From contig NZ_JAGFOU010000016.1 in NCBI RefSeq assembly GCF_017592395.1, positions 1 to 64,000 on the forward strand: a DNA stretch of 64,000 bases, written 5' to 3'. A program made the position numbers and the translations under genes. The stretch comes from Actinomyces bowdenii (GTDB lineage: Bacteria; Actinomycetota; Actinomycetes; Actinomycetales; Actinomycetaceae). Shown piece by piece: positions 1 to 8,341 of the stretch. Under the pieces are notes generated by a model. The model saw only the letters and a program-made list of their open reading frames with translations. It was not told the origin of the DNA and searched no databases. Each line of letters opens with the position of its first letter. Position 1 is the first letter of the stretch.

Positions 1-240
1 CATGGCGGTTTGCTTCTTGATTGAATTGGCTTAAGCACCAAAGACTCTCTCAAGAGCAAGCCGCCGCCTTGCCTAGCGACACGCAATCACAGGCAAAACA
101 CCCTAAACACCCCTATGAATAAGCCTCCCTGAGTGGTACTCTGATTGATGCGGTCATCGTAGTGAATAATGAGTCGCGCGAAGAATGACGTGAGAGGTGC
201 GTCGATATAGCATGATAACTTCGAGTGGACTGGATCTCAC

Positions 241-714
241 GTGTCGGGCTTGACGAGGAGGCCCGGCTTCCTGCCCGCCCGGAAGGCTGATGCGACGATC
301 GATGGGGGAGTCTTCTTCAGGATGTACGGCCCGCCCATTGCTGCAGTGATGGCGATCGTGGCGGGGTTCGCGTTCCTCTTGTATGTAACGGTCATCTATG
401 ATTCCCGTGAGAGTATTTCGCAGGATCTGTTCCTGCATGAGCGCTACCTGTTCCACAACCCCCAGGATGTCACCTCGCAGACCTGTCATAGTGCCCTGCC
501 CTGCGTATGGGCCTCCGCCTCCGATGAGAGCACCGTCATGAAGTTCGAGTCCAAGGAGGATGCGAGGATGGCAGCCGGCTCCCTCCCCGATGCCCGCCAA
601 TCCAACTGGCTCGTCGTTCGATTCCACCCCAATGAACTCACAGAGGTTGAGAAGACTGAGTTCATGAAGGTTGTGAATGGGATCTACCACTCCGACGACG
701 CGTGGTTCGATTAA
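241..714 (+). CDS. Small membrane protein of unknown function
   Basis: This 157-residue protein is not recognised. One clear hydrophobic segment (about residues 32-52, PIAAVMAIVAGFAFLLYVTV) follows a positively charged N-terminus, so it is probably a single-pass membrane protein with the ~100-residue C-terminal part outside or at the membrane surface. That part has two cysteines about nine residues apart (TCHSALPCVW), possibly a disulfide. The start is uncertain: GTG at 241 has no good ribosome site, while ATG at 322 is preceded by GGGGAG and would leave a 130-residue protein beginning just before the membrane segment. It stands alone; the next gene is on the opposite strand. Confidence 0.55.
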   Translation: MSGLTRRPGFLPARKADATIDGGVFFRMYGPPIAAVMAIVAGFAFLLYVTVIYDSRESISQDLFLHERYLFHNPQDVTSQTCHSALPCVWASASDESTVMKFESKEDARMAAGSLPDARQSNWLVVRFHPNELTEVEKTEFMKVVNGIYHSDDAWFD

Positions 715-832
715 TACGGCAGTGCGGGTGGAGGCTGAGCGGTGAACCAGCCAAGAGGCTCGCGCGAGAATGCTGAGCGGGCACTCATGAGCCCCGAGTG
801 CCAGGAGTCAGGAACGACAACGGGCGGGCCGC

Positions 833-3556
833 TCACAGGTCCCCGCTCTTCTGGAGCCGCTGCAGGCTGAGCCAGCCCACGGGGATGGGGATCCAGAAGG
901 TCACCAGGCGGTAGACGATCGCCGTCGAGAGGGCCACCCCGGAGGGGATGCCGGCGGCCACGAGCCCCGCCGTCAGCGCCAGCTCCACCGGGCCGATACC
1001 GCCGGGGGAGGGCACCACGGAGCCCACCGTGTTGGAGGCCAGGTAGGTGATGGCCAGCACCGAGAAGGACAGGGTGTAGCCGAAGGCCCACAGGCTGGCA
1101 CTGAAGGACAGGATGTAGCTCAGGGTCAGCAGCACCGCCCCGCCGATGCCCGCGGCCAGGCGCACCGGGTTGGACATCACCCACACCAGGCGCGGCCACA
1201 CCTGCCGGTAGGTGGGCTCGACCTTGGCCCACGCCCAGGTGCGGGCCCGGGGCACCAGCAGCGCGCCCGCCACGAGGATGACGATGAGGCCCGCGGCCAC
1301 CAGCACCCAGCCCGAGGGCAGGGTCAGTCCCGTGGACTGCCCCGTCGTGGCGGCCAGGATGATGAGCAGGATGACGGTGACCACGAACTGGACCACCTGG
1401 ACCAGGGCCACTGTGGCCACCCCGGTGGCGGTGGGCACGCCCTTGCGGTGCAGGAATCGCAGGTTGATGGCCGCGCCCCCCACGCCGGCGGGCGCCACGA
1501 GCGCCACCACCGAGCTGGCCAGGTGGACCTCGGTGGACTTCCACACCGAGAGCCGCTCGGGGCTGAAGGCCACCAGGGTCAGGCCCGCCCCCACATAGGT
1601 GGCCAGGGAGAAGACGAGGGCCGCCAGGATCCACCAGATGCTGGCGTCGGCCACGGCCGCCGAGACCTGCTCGAAGTTCAGCTGGGCCAGGACCGTCCAG
1701 ATGGCCACCAGCGCCACCACCGCCATGATGACGGTGCGGGGGGAGAAGCGTGTGAGCCTGGCCGGCTCGGCGTGAGCGGTGGGGGTCAGAGCCACCAGGG
1801 CGTCGCGCAGGTCCTGGAGGACCTGGCGGCTCTCCCCGCGCCGGCCCATGGCCTCGCGGGTCTCGCGCGGCAGGACCACGCGCTGGAGCATGGGGGCGAT
1901 GGAGGCCAGCTGCTGGGTGCTCAAGGAGCGCGAGGCCGCCGCGATCGCCCGATCGACCCCCACGGTCAGGGCGGTCAGGGCCAGGGCCTGGGCCAGGTCC
2001 ACCCGCCGGGAGAGCTCGGAGGAGATCGTCTCCCCGGAGTTCCAGTCCAGGAGCCACACCCGCCCGGCGGCATCGACGACGACGCTGGAGGCGTCGACCT
2101 GCCCGTGGGCCAGGCCCGCGGCGTGGGCGTGGCGCAACTGATCCCACAGCTGGGCCAGCACCCTGTCGCTGGCCTCATCGCCCAGGTCCCGGATGGAGCG
2201 GGCGCCGACGACATGCTCGGTCACCAGCAGGACCGACTCCTCGGCCTCGGCCATGCCCATGAGCCCCGGGGTGCGCACCAGGGCCCGGCGCGCCTCCAGG
2301 GTCATCAGGGCCGCATGCTCCGCGGCGGGGCGCAGCGACAGGTCCCGGTTGGGGGACAGGCCCTTGATGCGGATCTGGTCCCAGATGGTGCTGAGGAATC
2401 CCGCCATCTGCCGGTCGGCGTCCAGGACGGTGACGTCCCTGCGCCGGCCCCGGGAGTCCCAGACGGCGTAGAGGCGGTGGACGGCGTCGCGCCCCTGGGA
2501 CAGCGCCTCGCTGGAGGCCTCGGCCAGGACCGCCTCGAGGTCGGCGTCGTCGGCGGGCACGATGGTGTGGGCCGGCTCCTCGGCACGGGGGGCGGGGGCC
2601 GCGACGGCGTCGTCCTCGGTGGGGGCGCCCAGGGGGCTCTCGCGGACCTGCTCGGTGTAGCCCAGGGGGGCGGTGGTGGTCACGGTCCAGGCGCGCACCC
2701 CGGGGGCGTGGTCCATGCGCACGACGCGGACGGCGTCGATCCCGGCGCGGCGCAGCGCCCGCACCAGAGTGGTGCCGTGGGCGCGGCGGTCCTCCACGCC
2801 GAAGGCGTAGCGGGCGGCCAGCCCCACCAGGCGGCCCAGGAGCACGGAGAGGATGGCCCCGGGCAGGGTCAGGGCGCTGCGCAGCACCGCCATGCCGATG
2901 ATCACCCACAGGGCCGCCCAACCGCTGCGCACCACGGTGGAGCCATGGCGGTCGCCGGCACCGGTGAGCAGCCCGGCCAGGGTGGCCAGGACGGCCGAGA
3001 CCCCGACCTGGGCGCTGCCCGAGGCGGTGACCGTCAGGCCCGAGATGAGGGCATCGGGGCCCCAGGCCGCGATGGCCGCGATGGCCGCCTGGGTGCCCAG
3101 GAAGCCGACGACGCCGGCCAGGGCGGCCTCCCCCGCGCTGCGCCAGGCCCGGCGCAGGAGCCGGTCGAGCAGGACCGCCAGGGGGATGATGAAGGTGGCC
3201 AGGCCCTCGATGGCCTGGAGGGGGAAGATGAGGATCCGGCGCAGGACCACGGCCAGCGCGTTCTGGACGTCCTGGGTGACGCCGGTGGTGGTCTGGTGGG
3301 CGTAGATCGCCAGGATGAGGACGGCGCCGATGCCCAGGGCGGTCAGGGTCATGTCCAGCAGGTCGCCGGTGCGCCGCAGGCGGTGGGTGGCGGCGTCGAC
3401 CAGGAGGGTGGAGCTGGTGGGGGCGGTGGCCCGGGGTGCGGGGCGCGGCTCGACGGCGGCGGTCACGCCGATCGCGGGAATGCCGACGGGGGAGGTCGCA
3501 GGCGTCTGCGCCACGGGCGCCTCCACGGGCGTGGGGCCGTCAGCCGGGTCTGTCAT
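833..3556 (-). CDS. Lysylphosphatidylglycerol synthase-like flippase with embedded kinase-like domain
   Basis: A 907-residue polytopic membrane protein. The N-terminal ~250 residues carry several transmembrane segments. A soluble middle part (roughly 345-580) has a protein-kinase-like pattern: HGQVDASSVVVD followed by LLDWNSG resembles the HxD catalytic loop and a degenerate DFG region (DW). The last ~300 residues form the multi-pass UPF0104/lysylphosphatidylglycerol-synthase transmembrane (MprF flippase-like) domain with the typical P-x-P-G-G-I-G-P-x-E motif (VVPSPGGIGPVELAL). I chose the ATG at 3556 because the upstream in-frame extension is low in coding character. There is no aminoacyl-transferase domain, so lipid translocation or polyisoprenoid-linked transport is likelier than lipid lysinylation. 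The exact substrate is unknown. The gene stands alone. Confidence 0.8.
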   Translation of the reverse strand: MTDPADGPTPVEAPVAQTPATSPVGIPAIGVTAAVEPRPAPRATAPTSSTLLVDAATHRLRRTGDLLDMTLTALGIGAVLILAIYAHQTTTGVTQDVQNALAVVLRRILIFPLQAIEGLATFIIPLAVLLDRLLRRAWRSAGEAALAGVVGFLGTQAAIAAIAAWGPDALISGLTVTASGSAQVGVSAVLATLAGLLTGAGDRHGSTVVRSGWAALWVIIGMAVLRSALTLPGAILSVLLGRLVGLAARYAFGVEDRRAHGTTLVRALRRAGIDAVRVVRMDHAPGVRAWTVTTTAPLGYTEQVRESPLGAPTEDDAVAAPAPRAEEPAHTIVPADDADLEAVLAEASSEALSQGRDAVHRLYAVWDSRGRRRDVTVLDADRQMAGFLSTIWDQIRIKGLSPNRDLSLRPAAEHAALMTLEARRALVRTPGLMGMAEAEESVLLVTEHVVGARSIRDLGDEASDRVLAQLWDQLRHAHAAGLAHGQVDASSVVVDAAGRVWLLDWNSGETISSELSRRVDLAQALALTALTVGVDRAIAAASRSLSTQQLASIAPMLQRVVLPRETREAMGRRGESRQVLQDLRDALVALTPTAHAEPARLTRFSPRTVIMAVVALVAIWTVLAQLNFEQVSAAVADASIWWILAALVFSLATYVGAGLTLVAFSPERLSVWKSTEVHLASSVVALVAPAGVGGAAINLRFLHRKGVPTATGVATVALVQVVQFVVTVILLIILAATTGQSTGLTLPSGWVLVAAGLIVILVAGALLVPRARTWAWAKVEPTYRQVWPRLVWVMSNPVRLAAGIGGAVLLTLSYILSFSASLWAFGYTLSFSVLAITYLASNTVGSVVPSPGGIGPVELALTAGLVAAGIPSGVALSTAIVYRLVTFWIPIPVGWLSLQRLQKSGDL

Positions 3557-4062
3557 GACGCTCAGTCTATGAGGCGGCGCCGGGGCGGGACTCGTCCTGG
3601 GGGAGGACCGGGCGGGGCGGCGGGGGATGATCGCGGGAGCCGGTGCGTGCGGCGCGCAGGCGGTGCAGCTGACACGGGTAAAGGTGCAGGGGGCTGACGG
3701 CGGGCTGCACCAATGGAGCAGTCCCCGGTGCATGGTTGCGCTCCGATCAACGGCGTCGTTAGCCTTGATCGGGCCACGGCAACAGCGGGCATCGCTGTGA
3801 TTCCGGGTCGTCACCTGCGAGGGTACGCGGGTCCGATCCGATCCCGGCGGGCACGCAGCGCATGCGCGGATCCCAAGGATGGGCCGCGCGCATCGAGCGG
3901 AGGAGCCCACCAGCTCGTAAGGAACAACGATGTTTTTCTCAGAATTGACAGGAACCCCTATTCGGGTTCCGTAGCAGCCCCACCGGTGAGCCCTGAAGGC
4001 CCGCAGCGGCAGGGATCCAGGTGCGGGGTCCGCTGCACCCGGTCCCACGCAAGGAGGAAGAA
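3557..4062. promoter_or_regulatory. Divergent intergenic region with hairpin upstream of polyol operon
   Basis: About 500 bases separate the flippase gene (leftward) from the four-gene kinase/dehydrogenase operon (rightward). No gene is seen. Near the operon lies a perfect 7-bp inverted repeat, GGAACCC at 3951-3957 and GGGTTCC at 3964-3970, directly after a TTGACA (3945-3950). It could be an operator overlapping a promoter, or an RNA hairpin in the leader. The ribosome site for the first operon gene is AAGGAGG at 4051-4057. Confidence 0.45.
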
Positions 4063-5430
4063 ATGTCCAGCAGTCTCATCTCCCAGGCGCTCTCAACGGC
4101 CACCGAGACCAAGGAGATCGCCTTCGGCGACGGGGTCGCATCGCAGGCCGGAGCGATGTTCGCCCGGCTGTTCCCCGATGCGAGAGCGCTCGTCGTCGCC
4201 GACGAGAACACCTTCGCCGCCACGGGCCCGGCCGTCGTCGAGTCCCTGAGGGGGGCCGGCGTCGAGCTCGCCGAGGAGCCCTACCTCTTCCCCGGCACGC
4301 CCACCCTCTACGCCGGCTACGAGGCGGTCGAGGTCCTGCGCGACCACCTCGCCGCCCTGGAGGGCGCCGTCATCTGCTCCATCGGCGCCGGCACGCTCAA
4401 CGACATCGCCAAGCTCGCCTCGGGAGAGCTCAAGCGCCCGTACATGAACGTGTGCACCGCCGCCTCCGTGGACGGCTTCGCCTCCTTCGGGGCATCGATC
4501 TCCCGCGACGGCTTCAAGATCACCCGCTCCTGCCCCGCCCCCGCCGGGCTCGTGGCCGACAACGACATCGTCTGCGAGGCCCCCCAGCGCCTGACCGCCA
4601 CCGGCTACGGCGACCTCATCGAGAAGATCCCCGCCGGGGCCGACTGGATCCTCGCCGACGCCCTGGGCATCGAGGCCATCGACGACTACGTGTGGGACCT
4701 GGTCCAGGGCCCGCTGCGCGAGTCCCTGGCCGCACCCGAGGCCATCGGCGGCGGGGACAAGCGCGCCATCGAGGGCCTCATGGCCGGCAATCTCATGTCC
4801 GGCCTGGCCATGCAGGCGGCCCAGTCCTCCCGCCCCGCCTCCGGCGCCGGCCACCAGTTCTCCCACACCTGGGAGATGGAGGGCCATGGACTGGACTGGG
4901 AGCCGCCGCTGTCCCACGGGTTCAAGGTCGGCATCGGCACCATCGCCTCCTGCGCCATCTGGGAGGCCTTCTTGAGGATGGAGGCCGAGGACTTCGACAT
5001 CGACCGGGCCCTGGAGGCCGTCAGGCCCCCCGAGGAGATCGAGTCCGAGGTGCGCGCCAGCCTCCAGGAGCGCATGCAGGATGAGGCCGTGCGCCACAGC
5101 CTGGCCAAGCGGGTCGAGGGCGAGGAGCTCGCCGCCCGGATCGAGCTGCTCAAGGCCACATGGCCCGAGCTGCGGGAGCGCTGCCGCGCCCAGCTCATGC
5201 CCCCCCAGGAGGTCATGGACCGCCTCAGGGCCGTCGGCGCCCCCTACCACCCCGAGCTCATCGAGATCGACTGGGAGCGATTCCGCCAGACCCACCGCAA
5301 GGCCAGGATGATCCGCGACCGCTACACGGTCCTCGACATCCTCACCGACCTCGGCGTGTTCGACGACGTCGTCGACGAGCTGTTCTCACCCCAGGGGTTC
5401 TGGGGGCAGCACCGCCACCCCTCCGAGTGA
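4063..5430 (+). CDS. sn-Glycerol-1-phosphate dehydrogenase-like (AraM/EgsA family)
   Basis: A 455-residue cytosolic enzyme of the iron-containing alcohol dehydrogenase/dehydroquinate synthase-like superfamily. The glycine-rich NAD-binding stretch is GAGTLNDIAK, and the metal-site pattern is seen as GAGHQFSHTWE and PPLSHGFKVGIG, where histidines would bind the divalent metal. Family members reduce dihydroxyacetone phosphate to sn-glycerol-1-phosphate; B. subtilis AraM sits in the arabinose operon. The ATG at 4063 follows AAGGAGG with good spacing. It is the first gene of a four-gene operon with two FGGY kinases and a GpsA-like dehydrogenase, so it may act on a phosphorylated polyol or ketose other than glycerol phosphate. 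The protein is about 60 residues longer than AraM. Confidence 0.8.
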   Translation: MSSSLISQALSTATETKEIAFGDGVASQAGAMFARLFPDARALVVADENTFAATGPAVVESLRGAGVELAEEPYLFPGTPTLYAGYEAVEVLRDHLAALEGAVICSIGAGTLNDIAKLASGELKRPYMNVCTAASVDGFASFGASISRDGFKITRSCPAPAGLVADNDIVCEAPQRLTATGYGDLIEKIPAGADWILADALGIEAIDDYVWDLVQGPLRESLAAPEAIGGGDKRAIEGLMAGNLMSGLAMQAAQSSRPASGAGHQFSHTWEMEGHGLDWEPPLSHGFKVGIGTIASCAIWEAFLRMEAEDFDIDRALEAVRPPEEIESEVRASLQERMQDEAVRHSLAKRVEGEELAARIELLKATWPELRERCRAQLMPPQEVMDRLRAVGAPYHPELIEIDWERFRQTHRKARMIRDRYTVLDILTDLGVFDDVVDELFSPQGFWGQHRHPSE

Positions 5431-5467
5431 CCCGCCACCTCAACCCCGTACCTCAAGGAGAAGCCTC

Positions 5468-7150
5468 ATGCCCGACAGGAAGTGCATCGTCGGTATCGAC
5501 TACGGGACCCTCTCCGGCCGCGCCGTCGTCGTTGATGCGGCCACTGGTGAGCAGCTCGGCACGCATGTGACCGAGTACCCCCACGGCGTCATGGACCGCA
5601 CCCTCACCGCGGGGGACAACCAGGTCCTGCCCCCGGAGTTCGCCCTGCAGAACCCCGACGACTACATCAAGGTCCTGCGCGAGTCCGTCCCCGCCGCGGT
5701 CAAGGCTGCGGGCGTCGATCCGGCGCAGATCGTCGGGATCGGCGTGGACGCCACCTCCGCCACGGTCTTCTTCACCGACGGGGACGGCGTCCCCCTGTGC
5801 GAGAGGCCCGGTTTTGAGAACAACATCCACGCCTACGTCAAGCTGTGGAAGCACCACGGGGCCCAGGATCAGGCCACCCGCCTGGTCAAGGTCGCCGAGG
5901 CCCGCAGGGAGCCGTGGCTCGGCCGCTACGGCGGCGTGCTGTCCTCCGAGCTTCTCCTGCCCAAGGTCCTGGAGGTCTTCGAGATGGCGCCGGAGGTCTA
6001 CGAGGAGGCCGACGTCGTGTGCAACCTGCTGGACTGGCTGACCTGGCGGCTGACGGGCAGGCTCACCCAGGCGGCCGGGGACTCGGGCTACAAGCGCATG
6101 CTCCAGGACGGCAAGTACCCGTCCGTGGAGTACCTGGAGGCCGTGCGGCCCGGCTTCGGCACGGTGTTCGAGGACAAGATGTCGGCGCCGGTGCTGCCGC
6201 TGGGCGCCAGGGTCGGGGGCCTGAGCCAGGAGATGGCCGAGCTGACGGGCCTTCCCGAGGGCATCGCCGTGGCCTCGGGGAACATCGACGCGCATGTGGT
6301 GGTCGCCGGCGCCAACGCGGTGCGCCCCGGCCAGCTCACGGCGATCCTGGGAACCTCCTCCTGCTATGTCCTCAACGGTGAGGAGTACCGCGACTGCCCC
6401 GGGGTCTTCGGGATCGTCGACGGCGGGGCCGTGGACGGCTACTGGGGCTTCGAGGGCGGGCAGACCGCCGTGGGGGACATCTTCGCCTGGTTCATCGACA
6501 ACTGCGTGCCCGCCGCCTACGCCCAGGAGGCGTCCTCCCGGGGGATCTCGGTCCATGACCTCCTGGTGGAGAGGTCCCGGGACCAGGAGATCGGCGAGCA
6601 CGGCCTCATCGCCCTGGACTGGCACAACGGCAACCGCTCGATCCTGGCCGATGCGCGGCTCTCGGGGCTCATCATCGGCCAGACCCTGGCCACCCGGCCC
6701 GAGGAGATCTACCGGGCGCTCATGGAGGCCACGGCCTTCGGGTGCCGGGTCATCATCGACAACTTCGTGGAGCACGGCATCAGGGTCGATGAGATCGTGG
6801 CCGCCGGGGGCCTGCTGAAGAACCCCTTCTACATGCAGATGCTCGCCGATATCACCGGCCGCGCGATCTCGGTGTCCACCGCCGAGCAGACCGGGGCCCT
6901 GGGCTCGGCGGTCTTCGCGGCGGTGGCCGCCGGCGTGTACCCGGATGTCTTCGCCGCGGCGGAGGCCATGTCCTCGGTGGAGAGGCACGCCTATGAGCCG
7001 CGGCCCGAGGCCTCCAGGAAGTACGACGAGCTCTACGCCATCTACAAGGAGCTCCACGATCTCTTCGGGCGCTACAACGGCACCTCGCCGATGCACCGCC
7101 TCAAGGACATCCGTGCCCGCATCTTCCGCGACAGGGCCCCCGAGCAGTGA
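5468..7150 (+). CDS. araB: Ribulokinase-like FGGY carbohydrate kinase
   Basis: A 560-residue FGGY kinase with the ribulokinase-type N-terminus (CIVGIDYGTLSGRAVVVD, phosphate-1 motif) and the ribulokinase hallmark GVDATSATVFF. The C-terminal ATPase lobe contains AAGGLLKNPFYMQMLADITG and QTGALGSAVFAAVAAG, the usual adenosine-binding and hinge elements. The length matches AraB (about 560) rather than XylB (about 490). The family phosphorylates ribulose and related pentuloses or pentitols. It lies 37 nt behind the glycerol-1-phosphate dehydrogenase-like gene with its own AAGGAG site. There is no L-arabinose isomerase or ribulose-5-phosphate epimerase in the window, so the substrate may differ from L-ribulose; the gene symbol describes the family only. 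Confidence 0.8.
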   Translation: MPDRKCIVGIDYGTLSGRAVVVDAATGEQLGTHVTEYPHGVMDRTLTAGDNQVLPPEFALQNPDDYIKVLRESVPAAVKAAGVDPAQIVGIGVDATSATVFFTDGDGVPLCERPGFENNIHAYVKLWKHHGAQDQATRLVKVAEARREPWLGRYGGVLSSELLLPKVLEVFEMAPEVYEEADVVCNLLDWLTWRLTGRLTQAAGDSGYKRMLQDGKYPSVEYLEAVRPGFGTVFEDKMSAPVLPLGARVGGLSQEMAELTGLPEGIAVASGNIDAHVVVAGANAVRPGQLTAILGTSSCYVLNGEEYRDCPGVFGIVDGGAVDGYWGFEGGQTAVGDIFAWFIDNCVPAAYAQEASSRGISVHDLLVERSRDQEIGEHGLIALDWHNGNRSILADARLSGLIIGQTLATRPEEIYRALMEATAFGCRVIIDNFVEHGIRVDEIVAAGGLLKNPFYMQMLADITGRAISVSTAEQTGALGSAVFAAVAAGVYPDVFAAAEAMSSVERHAYEPRPEASRKYDELYAIYKELHDLFGRYNGTSPMHRLKDIRARIFRDRAPEQ

Positions 7151-7195
7151 TCTGATCGCGCGGTTGCAGTCATCCGCGCAGGAAAGGAGGCGATC

Positions 7196-8257
7196 ATGGC
7201 AAGGATCGCAGTACTGGGCTCGGGCATCATGGCCACGGCCCTGTCGTTCCCGGCCTCGGAGAACGGCAATGAGGTGGATCTCATCGGCACCTTCCTGGAT
7301 CGGGAGATCATCGACTCCATCCAGCGCACCGGCGTCCACCCGGTGCTGGGGCTCACGGTCAACGATGGCGTGAGCGCCTACCAGCTGGAGGAGGCCGAGG
7401 AGGTCATCGCCAGGGCGGACGTCGTCATGTGCGGCGTGAACTCCTTCGGGGTCGAGTGGGCGGGCAAGCAGCTGGCCAGCATGATGCGGCCGGGCCAGAG
7501 GCTGCTGGTGGTGACCAAGGGGATGCGCGCCGACGAGGACGGCACCCTGCACATCCTGCCGGAGGTGCTGCGCTCCTACTTCGATCCGGACCTGGCCGAG
7601 CAGATCTCCTGGAATGCCATCGTGGGCCCCTCGATCGCCGGGGAGGTGGCGGTGCATCATGACACCTGCGTGGTGTTCTGCGGCCGCGACAAGGAGGACG
7701 TGGACGACCTGGCGGACCTGTTCCGCACCGACTACTACCACGTGTGGACCTCGACGGACTTCGTCGGGCATGAGACCGGCGCCGCCACGAAGAACATGTA
7801 CGCCTTCGCGGCGGGCTTCGCCCAGGGGCTCCTGCGCAAGGCCGGCAAGGAGGACGACCCGTACGTCATGTACAACTACGGCGCTGCGGTCTTCGCCCAG
7901 GGCCAGAAGGAGCTGCGCTCGCTCATCACGATGATGGGCGGCAAGCCGGAGACGGGCGATGGGCTCGGCGGGGTGGGGGACATGTTCGTCACCTCCATGG
8001 GCGGGCGCAACGTCAAGGCCGGCGCCTTCGTCGGCGAGGGCATCCCCTTCTCCGAGGTGCAGGACCGCTACATGAAGGAGGTGACCCTGGAGGGGGTCGC
8101 CGCCATCAAGGTCATCGGCGGGGCGCTGGAGCGCCAGGCCGAGCGCGGCCTCATCGGCCCGGAGGACTACCCCCTGTGCCGCTTCCTGTACTCGGTGGTG
8201 GAGAAGGACGCCCCGCTCGAGATGCCCTGGGACACGTTCTTCCAGGGCCTTTCCTGA
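7196..8257 (+). CDS. Glycerol-3-phosphate dehydrogenase-like NAD(P) oxidoreductase
   Basis: A 353-residue protein of the GpsA fold. The N-terminal Rossmann motif is VLGSGIMATAL, the central signature is VGPSIAGEV, the catalytic lysine lies in ATKNMYAFAAG, and GGVGDMFVTSMGGRN corresponds to the GpsA GxGDLxxTCxSxxSRN stretch but is altered (TSMGG instead of TCxS). This divergence, and its place between two sugar kinases, suggests it oxidises a phosphorylated polyol in catabolism rather than making glycerol-3-phosphate for lipids. The ribosome site AAAGGAGG precedes the ATG. It is the third gene of the operon, 45 nt after the ribulokinase-like gene. Confidence 0.8.
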   Translation: MARIAVLGSGIMATALSFPASENGNEVDLIGTFLDREIIDSIQRTGVHPVLGLTVNDGVSAYQLEEAEEVIARADVVMCGVNSFGVEWAGKQLASMMRPGQRLLVVTKGMRADEDGTLHILPEVLRSYFDPDLAEQISWNAIVGPSIAGEVAVHHDTCVVFCGRDKEDVDDLADLFRTDYYHVWTSTDFVGHETGAATKNMYAFAAGFAQGLLRKAGKEDDPYVMYNYGAAVFAQGQKELRSLITMMGGKPETGDGLGGVGDMFVTSMGGRNVKAGAFVGEGIPFSEVQDRYMKEVTLEGVAAIKVIGGALERQAERGLIGPEDYPLCRFLYSVVEKDAPLEMPWDTFFQGLS

Positions 8258-8282
8258 CCATTCCCGACCATTCCCGACCATT
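8258..8282 (+). repeat. Short tandem repeat, ~10-bp unit CCATTCCCGA
   Basis: Immediately after the stop codon of the GpsA-like gene the sequence repeats CCATTCCCGA twice and then CCATTGCGG. The repeat sits in the 85-nt gap before the second kinase gene and probably has no coding role. Confidence 0.5.
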
Positions 8283-8341
8283 GCGGGCAAGCCGCGGATG
8301 GGCATCGAGGCGCACCCGTGCCGCAGAATCGAGGTACTGAC

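Noticed and set aside
154-690. Leftward open frame of 178 codons opposite the first gene
   Set aside because: It is a shadow of the rightward membrane-protein frame; it has no domain-like features, and the opposite frame has a clear membrane segment.
1448-3697. Very long rightward frame (749 codons) within the flippase gene
   Set aside because: Composition is Gly/Gln/His-rich as expected from the antisense frame of a GC-rich gene; the leftward flippase frame has recognisable domains.
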